DNA from: Scortum barcoo
Taxonomy: Eukaryota > Chordata > Actinopteri > Centrarchiformes > Terapontidae
Length of the DNA stretch: 64,000 bases
NCBI GenBank assembly: GCA_023238725.1
Contig: CM041541.1
Location: 9,882,044-9,946,043 of the forward strand
Direction: 5' to 3'
Shown here: piece by piece, positions 54,931 to 64,000 of the stretch
Layout: every line of letters begins with the position of its first letter
How positions within the stretch are numbered: the stretch's first letter is position 1
The notes under the pieces: model-generated
Databases searched by the model: none
What the model was told of the DNA's origin: nothing
The model's input: only the letters and a program-made list of their open reading frames with translations
Made by a program: the position numbers and the translations under genes

Positions 54931-56265
54931 CTCGCTTATTCACACAGCCACTGACACTGGATGATATAGACTACCCTCACACACACACTTGGACACCGAT
55001 ATGAGCACACACATGTACTGGATATATATTAATACCTAATAAAGATACAATAAAGTAAATAATGAAGTATAAAAAGCAACCTAACTTATAATTTAAATAT
55101 TCAGCAAAGCCATCGATTCGGCTAATTTTATTTTTGTTTATGAGGGACATTAGACACTTAATATTCTGGCTCTGTGTCCCAGTTTTGGAGTAAATGAGTG
55201 CTGGACTTGTTTTAGCCCCTTAACAACCGCCCGTCCTTGTTTGTGCAACTGCCTAAAAATGAAACACCACCAAATAAAGTGGTTGCTGCTCTTGAACGTT
55301 TTGATTACGTTTGCGACGCTCATTCCTCCTGAAAGGTATCTCTTTGGAGTTTACGATCAAAATGTCAGAATTTGCATACAGTGGATGATATTAAGCAAAA
55401 AAAAAAAAAAAAATTACATTGTTAATTTATGTTTTCATTTTCATTTTGTTTTGTACGCACATCACAAATCACAAATCAGGCAACTTATTTCAGTCGTCTT
55501 AAAATGGTTCACACAGTTTTGATAATTGTGAGGCTTTGTGCTTGCAGATAATGTATAGTATTGGTTTAAAATGATACTGCAGCTCGTTAAGATGTTAAAT
55601 AAAAACAAAAACTTTTGCTCCAAGATGGTAAAATGGTTCAGATTCTACCCAAACTGGTTGGGGAGTCTGCACAATATCCCACTGCCACCAACTTCCCCTC
55701 TCCTCTTTTAAAAATGCCATTTGGAGGATGCCCACCTTGCTGCACCGTGAGAGCATGCATCTTTTAGCGCGGGTACCCTTATTTTGGAGTCAGGCTTCTA
55801 ATCTTCGCAGCGCTGGAATTTGAACCATCACAGAGCCGGCCAGAACCGTCAGCTTCCTGGAAGGTTGTGTGACATGCAGGACATTTGTGTTTCTCTTTAA
55901 TCCTGGTCCGCTTTCGCCCTCGAGCCAGCCGGGGAACTTGAGTTTTTAAACACCTGCTTTCTGGTTCCTTGTACAAAAAAGGAACGGCGCTTCGCATATC
56001 TGGGCTTTATGGAGTAAACAGAGGAACTCAGAATATTGGGCATGAAGAAGAGAGAGTGCCACTTATGGAAATGAAAACTGTAATAATCCAAAGAGAGAGA
56101 CAGAAGTGTGCCTGCTGTTTGATTGACAGACAATCTCTGGGAAGTGCAGTCCAACAAGACAACTGCGCTGGCTTGCCTGGCAACAATGCTGTGAGCGACA
56201 TCAAAATGTCACTACTTCATCAGCACTTATTGGGACAGCATTTGTAGCTCTTAATACACCCTGGA
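54931..56265. other. AT-rich stretch with A17 run
   Basis: Strongly AT-rich to 55,640. A17 at 55397-55413 and an octamer ATTTGCAT at 55370-55377. From 55,720 to 56,260 it is balanced, without a clear motif group. Confidence 0.5.
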
Positions 56266-56530
56266 CAAAATGTACCAAGAGGCGGGCTGTAAACCGTAGG
56301 CTCCTCCCACCAGTTCTGTGGCTGTGGTGGGAGGTGGCGGCGTTCTTAGCTGTCCAGGCTAATGGCTACGAATGGGCCCTAATGCACGCTCCTCCCAATA
56401 AATCACACGCACAGCGCCCTGCTTAGACATTCAGCAGCTTGGCCGACCACTCTGCTCCATCACGCGCTCCGAGATTAATGAGCACACACCCATTTACCTT
56501 GCATTGCTAGACAGCGGGATGCACAAAGGC
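56266..56530. promoter_or_regulatory. Candidate regulatory island
   Basis: It begins with the 10-bp-arm hairpin at 56303-56334. CCAGGCTAATGGCTACG, GGGCCCTAATGC, CCCAATAAATCAC and GAGATTAATGAGC follow. Repeat-free and CpG-containing. Confidence 0.45.
56303..56334. repeat. Perfect inverted repeat, 10-bp arms
   Basis: CCTCCCACCA (56303-56312) and TGGTGGGAGG (56325-56334) with a 12-bp spacer. The arms resemble CACC/GC-box sites of KLF/SP proteins in opposite orientation. Confidence 0.75.
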
Positions 56531-56880
56531 ACACACACACACAAAAACACATGATATTATATGAGGATACTTGTGAGGACTTGTCTGTTGACTACAATTA
56601 TTCTCTACCACCCTTAAACCTCAAGTCCTAACGGTTAGAAGTGCCAAAATAATATTTCTCTGTCTTTCTGAGGACGTTCGCGGCTCGTAAGCACACACCA
56701 GTATGCACTTAGACGCAGGCGGAGGCACGCACACTCGCAGCCAGACAATATATACGCACGTACACACCTTCTCAAAGTGTCTAGCGAGGTTTTGGCAACA
56801 CTCGCACTCTGTCTTGGGGACAAAATGTCTCATCACAAATATCCACGGCGGCCATGCAAAATAACACACTGACAGAGGGA
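56531..56880. other. CA- and CG-bearing spacer
   Basis: CA run at 56,531-56,542 and alternating GCACAC/ACGCAC sequence from 56,690 to 56,770. An antisense frame (56621-57013) spans it without a domain. Confidence 0.5.
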
Positions 56881-57310
56881 GACAAGTGTGCGAGTAATAA
56901 CGGCAGGCAAGCTGAATGATTAATAGGCTATATGCATGAGACACAACTCTTCTTTTCCCTAGTTTGAGTAAACTTTCTCCCTCGGGAGGCCGCCGTGTCC
57001 TTTGATCTTTCATTTAGAGTTATTACAATCAGGCGCCGCCGCCGCTAACATTTCAGGAATCCAATGTGCCGCGCCGAATGTGTTTTCCAAATGTTTATTT
57101 TAGCAAGAAATAATGCACTCAACTAACCGTATCTTTGGCGTTATCATCATTGCCCAGGCTATTTACAAACTGTATCTATTAATCATTTTTGAGCATGTAC
57201 AGCAATTAAATTAGGCCGGGTCACACTCGAGCAATAATAAGATTTTAATTGCGCGGGGCAAAGCTCTAATTCAACTATCTCTGGATCGCTTGACGGGGGC
57301 AAATGAAACA
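56881..57310. promoter_or_regulatory. Strong candidate conserved-type island
   Basis: Very complex, CpG-retaining DNA with no simple repeat except GCCGCCGCCGC at 57,034. It is dense in cores: GAATGATTAATAGGC, GTTTATTTTAGC, CTATTAATCATTTTTGAGC, GCAATTAAATTAGGCC, GAGCAATAATAAG, TTTTAATTGCGCGGGG and GCTCTAATTC. By eye this is the best candidate for deep vertebrate conservation. Confidence 0.5.
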
Positions 57311-57940
57311 CTCGTCGGGAGCACAAAGACAGAAAAAAAAGGAGGAGAAAGAGAGAGAAAGGGAGAGATATCAGATAGACGGTTTGGCTTTCAATTTACG
57401 TGAAAATGAACTAAAGACCGAACAAAAGGGGAGCGAGAAAAAGTTAAATCAAAATAGCAGACAGTCCATCTTTTCGATTATGCACCTGGGGGTTGCAATC
57501 TGAAAAGACAAGTGCAACTGCAATTACAACCGAGCCAGACATCTGGATTTGCCTTGTCTCCCACCCTCCCCCACACCACGAACCTCTGACAAGGAAAAAA
57601 AAAAAAAAGTTTCAATACAACTCATCTCCAATCACCTTCAAAATACAACGCCGCGATCCCCGGGTCAAACCCCAAAGTCTCCACCTGACGAGGAAAAAAT
57701 AAACACGGCACAGTTTAGGAGCATGCAAACAAGGGAATATAAGTGTGTGTGGAGGGGAGGGGTTGATGGTGGTGGGGAGAGAAACACACACACATACACA
57801 AAAAAAAATCAGCCAGAAAAATGGAACAGAGCAAAACCCGAACAAAACAAAAGCTTCTCCAGAGCAGTATGAATGTTTACTTGTTGAATCTTTTATCAGT
57901 TTTGTTTTTTTCTCTCTCTCCTCCTCTCCCTCTCCCCGCG
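57311..57940. other. Purine-rich and A-rich stretch
   Basis: A/G-rich to 57,440; A-run at 57,595-57,608; short CA and A runs near 57,785-57,807. Frames are Lys/Glu-rich artefacts. Confidence 0.55.
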
Positions 57941-58140
57941 TGTTATCTATGCAGCAGGTACTGAGCTATGCATTGGGGCTGCGTGGAGCTGATTAGAACA
58001 GTGATAGATGGGAGGGTGGATGACCTTAGCTTCCGACTAAACACAAGGTTGGACATTTGTCTCCTCGATGCATTTGCATGCTTTCCGCCCGTTTATGGCA
58101 ATTTGTCACCATACTCGCTTTGCCATTGAGGAGACGGCGT
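57941..58140. promoter_or_regulatory. Candidate regulatory patch with octamer
   Basis: GAGCTGATTAG, an octamer ATTTGCAT at 58072-58079 inside GATGCATTTGCATGC, and CGTTTATGGCAATTTG (CDX/HOX-like TTTATGG) lie in 130 bp of repeat-free DNA. Confidence 0.4.
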
Positions 58141-58430
58141 TTAAAAAAAAAAAAAAAGAGGAGAAGTAGGCAGCGCAAGGCTAGATTCCCGGGAATAAAA
58201 ATTCAAAGCAGGTGATGATGAAGCACTTCCATTCGGATAATTCCACAAACTGCAAAAACTCACCTACTGTGAGTTCTCCTCATGCTTACCCTTTCCTGTT
58301 AGCAATATGTTAACTTTTAGAAGTGTAATTAAGGTACACTGGTGCAGAAATTCATCTAAGTAGCAAAACAGGGACAATAAGAAACTGTGTGCATGAAAAA
58401 AAAAAGACTTGTTTGGAGGCCAGCTCCCTC
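58141..58430. other. Spacer with A15 run
   Basis: A-run at 58,143-58,157; otherwise unremarkable unique DNA. Confidence 0.55.
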
Positions 58431-58900
58431 CTCAACACCTCCGCTCTAACCTCCAACCTCCCACGAATGCAACACGCGACCGCAAGCATGCCCGCGCACG
58501 CGCGACGTGACACATGCTGATGAATGGCCTGTCATGCTGTTTGGTGATCAGTGAATTATTTACACTCATACGCCTTTAATAATTCAGTGGCCCAGTCTTA
58601 ACAAATTACCGCGCCGCTCCCCAAACCAACAGAGTTCAGTCAGCCAGAGCGCCGCACGCAGCCCCTTCATCCACTCTCCACCGTGCCCTTGGAAGGCGGC
58701 GGTGACATTTTTTTGCGAGGCGCTAAATCTCGAGCGTAATTCGATCATTCTGAGAGCGAGACGTGTCTTGGCAAATCTCCGCTGTGATCTCCCGCTCGTA
58801 TGGAGAGATATGACGGGTGCTTCCTGACTTAAACAGCTGGTTAACGCGAGATGTTTCGCTTATTTACTCGAGCGGTTCACAGTGACGGTGTAAACTCTGC
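58431..58900. promoter_or_regulatory. Candidate regulatory island, CpG-bearing
   Basis: CpG-rich at 58,463-58,505 (CCCGCGCACGCGCGACG) and again at 58,610-58,860. Cores include GCTGATGAATGGCC, GTGAATTATTTACAC, CCTTTAATAATTCAGTGG, GCGTAATTCGATC and GGTTAACGCGAG. No simple repeat. Confidence 0.45.
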
Positions 58901-59860
58901 TTCTACAGGTGGAAGATCCTCTGAAATACGATTACTTTTGTTTCATTTCGTATGATGCAATATAATTTTCACTGGTAAACGTCACGGTGAAGGTTGGTGC
59001 AGTTTTCTCTTCCACATTTCCACGAGTTGCATGCATTTCTCAACAGTTTGTGATTCTTAGGCCTATGATATATGTCCTTTGTCTGCTTTGGTCACAGAGG
59101 TTTTATGCAAATGTCACTGTTGGGCTGTTTTGCGTGTTCCAGGAGGATTAAAAGTATAACCACGAGTATATTAGATCAGGACTGAATAATCACTGGGCCG
59201 GTGATGGAATATCTTCCCTGAGACATTAGATTTTGTACAATGGAACCGTAGCTAAATAAGAGAAGTGGTTAACTTATTGTTAGTGTTGAGATCGAGGCAC
59301 CATGGTAAATTTCTCCTCTAAGCTTTCTGCCATGTGCACCCGAGGAAAAAAAAAAAACACAGAATTTACCAGTTACTGAATGAAATAAGTAACTGAAACT
59401 GATGATACGCAGGCCGGTGCCCGAGATTATGACCTCGATTTCATCCGATCCAGAGATGCAAACTTTCACCTCTAAAAATTCTGCCCTAAACTCACTTATT
59501 ACATTTCCACTGTCAGGTCACGAGTCCTGACACAGTCACAGATGCTGGAAATTGATTCCTCTCCCGCAGAGCCTCGAGACGGGCGAGACTTGCCAATCAC
59601 AAAGCTCATTGGCTGAGGTTAAAAACAGGCCACTGCTCGACATTTTGGAGCCAAGGTCCCAGGTTCTTTGCATTTTTACCAACATAATTAAACACTGAAA
59701 CTTTTCTGCTTTGTCAACTTTTATTTTGGAAGACTGTTATCCATTATATTTGTGCTTAACATAACATCATTTATGTCTGCTCTTAACTGTGTTTGACATT
59801 AAATATATAGCAAAAATGTCTTTATAAACACATAGCTTAATGTAGCTGTACATCATCTAC
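58901..59860. other. AT-leaning non-coding stretch
   Basis: Octamer ATGCAAAT at 59105-59112, A-run at 59,345-59,357, and two inverted CCAAT boxes at 59592-59613 (GCCAAT...ATTGGC, 10-bp spacer). AT-rich after 59,650. Confidence 0.5.
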
Positions 59861-60620
59861 AGCAGATGTCATAGCAACCACCCAAAACATATCTGAACAC
59901 ACACACATCGACCAATCGGCTCGCAGTGTGAATTTCCTGTCAGTCACGCGGGGTAAGCTGGTCATGTATACACAGAATGACAGATTAGGCCCTTTACTAC
60001 ATGCCTTCTCAGTTTCCCAGTCATCAGCTAACACACTAACACACATATACACGCGCAGACAAAGACGACACAGACACGTACAAACGCACACAGAGGCCCC
60101 ACCAGACACTTCCAGGTCCCTAACGAGGTCGCTAATTAACTCTCCCACTTGTGCTCGCTCGTTTTCATCCGAGGTGCACATTGCTTTTTTGACAGGAGAA
60201 AATTGCCGGGCAATTAAATCATCTGAAGACGAACACTCCAGCAGCTGGTATTAACAGCTAAATGTTACATCCATTTTCAAAAATGCGATTGTGGAGAAAC
60301 TGTACAGTAAGTGACTGGCTGCCATAGTGCTCCCTAATAACCCACAGCTGAGGCTTTATGGCGCTGTACTGTGAAAATGCGGAGCTGTATGTTGATGTTA
60401 CAAATACTCAGCATACTGTAGTGTTCGTGAAAACCGCGTCCCGGCGTAGTGAATACAAACGCTGTAATCATCATCTCGCTCTTCTTCCACGTGAGATTGC
60501 TGGTTCGAATGGCAGTGCCATGCTGCCAAGACCTCTCAATCTTAAGAGATTGGGATTAAATGTATATCATGTAGAGGCTGCATCTAGCGGTTGTTTTCAT
60601 CATTAATAAACTTGATTATT
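59861..60620. other. Unique DNA with a short palindrome
   Basis: CA-rich patch at 60,028-60,095; a 15-nt palindrome AATTGCCGGGCAATT at 60201-60215 in GC-balanced DNA (60,100-60,240), a possible small regulatory patch. An 82-codon frame (60358-60606) is unrecognised. Confidence 0.45.
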
Positions 60621-61320
60621 TTGTTAATGGTGTTAGTACACCATTAGTCACATTAATGAAACATCATCATTTCCCAGAGCTAAAAGTGTCATCTTATATT
60701 GTCCAAACAACATCAGAACAAACAAATATGACAAAAATATTCAATTTACAATGATATAAAAATGAGAAAAACATTCACATTTGATAAGCTGAAACAAAAG
60801 GATGTTTGCTTTATTATCAACAAAATATTTATGTATTAACTGTTGATCGAATGACAATATCCAATAATAATGTCTTTGTGAGATCTGGAAACAGGCAACT
60901 GTTTGACATGTTATAACTGTCATGTTATCATGTATGTAGTTGTTACAGTGAATTTATTAGCAATGTCATGTTTCCTTCTTGTTCTGCTGCCCCCATGTGG
61001 CAAAAAAGAACATAACCCATTAACCAAATTATTGTTGATTTTTTTCCGATCGATCAACTATTTGATTTGCATACTGCTTGTTTTAACAGTAACATCAGTA
61101 TGTTTTATATGTATGCAGGGAAAATGAGAAAACCTCAAAACTATTAACACGCTGTTTTCTTTCAAAGATCCCTTAACTAAGTCTCAACTGTCCTTACATA
61201 AACCCCACCCCTCTGTTAAAGTTAAAGAAAAACAACAACAATTATCTGCAAATAATATCTGACCCACGTCTGTGCGTTCACACACACACACCCACACACA
61301 GTTTTTTGGTCCCCACTTCA
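60621..61320. other. AT-rich non-coding stretch
   Basis: AT-rich filler with an octamer ATTTGCAT at 61065-61072 and a weak minus-strand CTCF-like word (GCCACATGGGGGCAGC) at 60986-61001. A short CA run is near 61,280. Confidence 0.5.
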
Positions 61321-62400
61321 TCTCTGTGCAGCCTCCTGGGTCCCCGGCCTCTTCTGAAACAGATTTTTGTCTTCTATTTTGTTAACCTTGCTCGCAATTA
61401 ACCCCACGCTGCGAGCCAGCCACACATGGGCCAATAGAGGCGGCCTACTGTATGTGAGTCCCCGGCCCCGTGTGAATCACCGCATTGTGTCATCTGTCCC
61501 GGGGAAAAGGAGTGGGGAGAAAGGAGAATGGGACGCAGGGGGAGAAAAAGTGCTGTTTTTTGGGGGTCCACTGTTCTTAGCGGGGCACCCCCAGGGGCGA
61601 TGACAGCAGTGTTAGGGTGGGAGGGTTTGTTTCTGGGTGTGTGTGTGTGTGCAGGAAGGGAGGGGAGTCCCATCCTGACAGGTTCTTTTGTAAAGAGGGA
61701 GGGTGGTTTTGGGTCAGAGAGGAGGGAGGGACGAATGAGAGGAGTGGAAGGGGGTTTGCGTAGGTGAGGGTCGGTTTTGTGGTGCCGTCAGGAGCGTCGG
61801 AGATGGCGTGAGTCGCCGCCGATGGGGGGTCATTGTGCCCACTCCATTCTGTCTCCACACTCTGCTACTGCTCAATGGGCGGATTAAAGAATACGCCTGA
61901 GTCTTAATCTTTGAACTGCGCAAGACACAAGATGCACAAACACACACACGCGGTGTCGCGGTCGGGTCTCACGCAGCTTGTGTGTGTGTGTGTTTTAGCT
62001 AAACGCTCACATCGACGGTTACACCAGAATCTATAGGTCTCATTTGCATCGCTGACTGCGTCTTAATGATGTTACCCGCGCTACGGCACATACTGTAACG
62101 CTTCTTTTTTTAGATCCCTTTTTTTTCCTTCATAATGAGAGAAAAAGGTCAGTGTCTGGCAAGGGGGTGGGGGGGGTATTACGCCAGGATCCGTGGTTTC
62201 TTTACAGTTCTTCAAGTTCACCAACTCCAGCAAATGAGCATGTACAACAAGCCAAGGGGCCTTTTATTGCAAATCTAATTCATTTCTCTAGACAACTGTG
62301 AAATTTGCCATTGACATTAGTCATTACCCCAAGGCTAACGAAAAGATGATCTCAGTTAATAAATGATCCCTAACAAGGAGCTCTCTCTTTCTCTCTCCCA
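61321..62400. other. G-rich tract and GT repeats
   Basis: From 61,500 to 61,780 the plus strand is G-rich (GGGAGGGTGG, GGAGGGAGGG, quadruplex-prone). GT runs lie at 61,637-61,651 and 61,979-61,993. An octamer ATTTGCAT is at 62042-62049. G-runs at 62,165-62,178. No gene is seen. Confidence 0.5.
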
Positions 62401-62830
62401 TTGTGTTAATGGCAGGGGCAGCTGTTAACGGCGCGTAGTTACAGAACAACACTGCTAACACCGACTCTGGCTCCACTTCCCTCTCGGTCCTTCTGCTTTC
62501 ATTTGGCTGCCGGGTACCCCCTCTTCCCTCATCCTCCCCCCCCCACTCCGTCTCCTTTGCCCCCCTCCTCGCATCATCATCACCCCGCAGATCCTGCATT
62601 ATGCAGTGGCATCATTAGAGCCTTGATTTCAGACGCTTCCGGCGTCGTTTCTGGATTGCGGCCGCGGCGCTTCCGGATGCTGGCCGGCTCGGATTCCAAG
62701 ACGAGCCGAGGAAGCCATTGGGAACAGATGTGAATGACAGCAGCTCTGAGAAATGGAGAGAAAAGGGAGACAGAGAGAGAGATCGCAGCGATCGGGGAGG
62801 GAGGCAAGGGTGGGGGGAAGAAATGGCTAA
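62401..62830. promoter_or_regulatory. Candidate CpG-bearing regulatory or promoter island
   Basis: A CpG-rich core at 62,630-62,715 includes GCGGCCGC and a duplicated ETS-type word CGCTTCCGG (62634-62642, 62668-62676). A 13-nt palindrome CTGCATTATGCAG lies at 62594-62606, CCATTGGG at 62,716, a palindrome GATCGCAGCGATC at 62781-62793 and a quadruplex-type run at 62794-62817. ETS pairs with CpG are common at TATA-less promoters, but no transcript start is provable. Confidence 0.4.
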
Positions 62831-63090
62831 TCATCTGGAAGCGACTCTGACCCTCCAGCTGGCCCCGGTCATCATTGATACTAAACAATGAGGAAGCTGT
62901 TTTAAGCACCGTGGGTGAGGGTCAAGACAGAGGATGAGGCAGCAGAGCGTACACAAACTTAAAAAAAATATATGCAACATGGCATAGCAGATCACTTCGA
63001 AGAGACAAAGAAGAAGGTTGCCAACTGTCATCAAGCACTTTTGTTCCTGTCAATTTACATAATTTGAAAATAAAACCAGAATAAAATCAG
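62831..63090. other. Unique non-coding spacer
   Basis: Moderate GC; A-run at 62,961-62,967. Nothing recognised. Confidence 0.5.
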
Positions 63091-63490
63091 AATTGCGCTG
63101 CTTTATTCCTAGTCTGTAATAATTGTTTCCTGAAAAGTGAAATCCATTATTAGGGCGCTGAGGCAGCGACGTTTGTCTATCTATGAAATGACAAGTCACA
63201 TTTTCTCATCAGAGGAAAATGGAATTGTTTAAATTGTGTTTGCAGGAGGAGTCCCCGCGTCTAGCGTGAGAAGCACATAATACGATATTCACGTTTTTCC
63301 CTACTCGGAATTCCAATTTATTGAAGTAACCGAGCAGAAAATGCACTGACAGCTGTAGCACTTTATTGCGAATTAGTATATACATTCTACACCCCGCGAG
63401 AAAAGCCAAGCCTCATTGTATTTCTGTAATTGCTGGAGCCTGTGAAAACGAAGGGGCAACAGCAAGTCGAGCAATTACATGCTAAAGATG
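63091..63490. promoter_or_regulatory. Candidate regulatory island
   Basis: CCATTATTAGGGCGC, CATAATACGATATTCACG, GGAATTCCAATTTATTGAAG, GCGAATTAGTATATAC, CTGTAATTGCTGG and GAGCAATTACATGC occur in CpG-bearing DNA without simple repeats. An acceptor-like TTGTGTTTGCAG ends at 63,246 without a downstream donor. Confidence 0.45.
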
Positions 63491-64000
63491 ACAGGGTATA
63501 CTTTTAGCTTCAGATTCGGTTTGAAGCTGGGGATGAAAGTTGGGAGGAGGCAGCGTCAGCGAGGTCTGGTAGTGGCACGAGTGGGAGAGAGCAGGTGTTA
63601 AATAAATGAAATGCAAAATACCTACTGGTCATCGGCGCTGGTCATCAGTGTTGTCATCATTACTGTCACTGCTGAGTACTTTTAGACTTTGTGTTTACAG
63701 AAAAAAAAAAAAACTCACACACTACTTATTAAAGTTTTTTTTTTCACTTTTCAGTGACAGATTGAGAGTAAATACGTCCAGGAAGAAAGAGACGGTTGAT
63801 AGCGAAAACAGTAAAAACAGAATGAATGACAGCTAAAAGCTCATTACAAGCAAAGTTGTTTTTTTTTTTTTTACTTGTACTGCTACGTGCATCATTTTGC
63901 TCTTTAATAAACATTCATTTTGAGAAAGTAGTACAGTAACAGCAAAGTAATAAGAGCACAGAAAACTTGAGACATCTAACTGTGGGCAGGGTTTGATAAA
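63491..64000. other. AT-leaning non-coding end of window
   Basis: A-run at 63,701-63,713, T-runs at 63,737-63,745 and 63,859-63,872. No gene or RNA is seen up to the window edge. Confidence 0.55.

Noticed and set aside
60480..60520. tRNA B-box-like GGTTCGAAT
   Set aside because: The T-arm pairs only with wobbles, and no A box or acceptor stem lies upstream; not a tRNA or a clear tRNA-derived SINE.
1..64000. CRISPR arrays, operons, rRNA, prophage or insertion sequences
   Set aside because: No regularly spaced direct repeats with unique spacers and no prokaryotic gene organisation; the sequence is vertebrate-like.

Overview
The window looks like non-coding nuclear DNA from a vertebrate, most probably a ray-finned (percomorph-type) fish. 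The grounds are dense CA/GT, GA/CT and homopolymer microsatellites, moderate GC (mid-40s percent by eye), CpG-containing islands in AT-rich surroundings, and relics that resemble interspersed repeats common in teleost genomes (32.46-32.66 kb and 41.26-41.88 kb). There is no operon structure, ribosome-binding site, rRNA, convincing tRNA, CRISPR array or intact transposon. The longest open frames (about 160-173 codons) are low-complexity or antisense to simple repeats, and none shows a protein domain I recognise. I call no coding gene. This is a gene desert or the inside of a very long intron; I cannot name the locus.

Layout. AT-rich filler alternates with islands of about 200-700 bp that have balanced base composition, retained CpG, little simple repeat, and many homeodomain (TAAT), POU octamer, SOX, TCF, bZIP or E-box cores. 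These islands look like the conserved non-coding elements that surround developmental regulators. The clearest are at 3.4-4.66, 6.3-6.6, 10.26-11.0, 15.24-15.37, 16.2-16.5, 18.8-19.3, 21.4-21.8, 29.06-29.46, 30.9-31.4, 35.4-36.3, 36.9-37.3, 37.8-38.2, 44.1-44.6, 45.3-46.05, 48.4-48.8, 49.5-50.2, 52.9-53.9, 56.3-57.3, 58.4-58.9, 62.4-62.8 and 63.1-63.5 kb. Conservation cannot be seen in one sequence, so every 'candidate regulatory island' is inferred from composition and motifs and needs cross-species alignment. Island edges are approximate.

How the parts may work together. The strongest window-wide signal is an excess of the perfect POU octamer (ATTTGCAT/ATGCAAAT): 17 copies by my reading, against about 3 expected by chance. 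Three lie within 222 bp at 19.09-19.31 kb next to two SOX-type AACAAT cores, and two lie in identical 11-mers 86 bp apart at 16.24-16.34 kb. Other motif groups are a near-periodic TGTCA (MEIS/TGIF-type) array at 15.26 kb, a perfect palindromic RFX X-box at 21.44 kb, tandem TGACGTAA sites at 12.52 kb, an inverted TCF/LEF pair at 48.63 kb and two convergent CTCF-like motifs at 53.0-53.3 kb. Together they suggest a regulatory landscape for a developmental, perhaps neural, gene outside the window or for the gene whose intron this is. Two splice-like signals (a possible 73-nt exon at 6812-6884 and a possible recursive splice site at 20880/20881) are the main hints of transcription.
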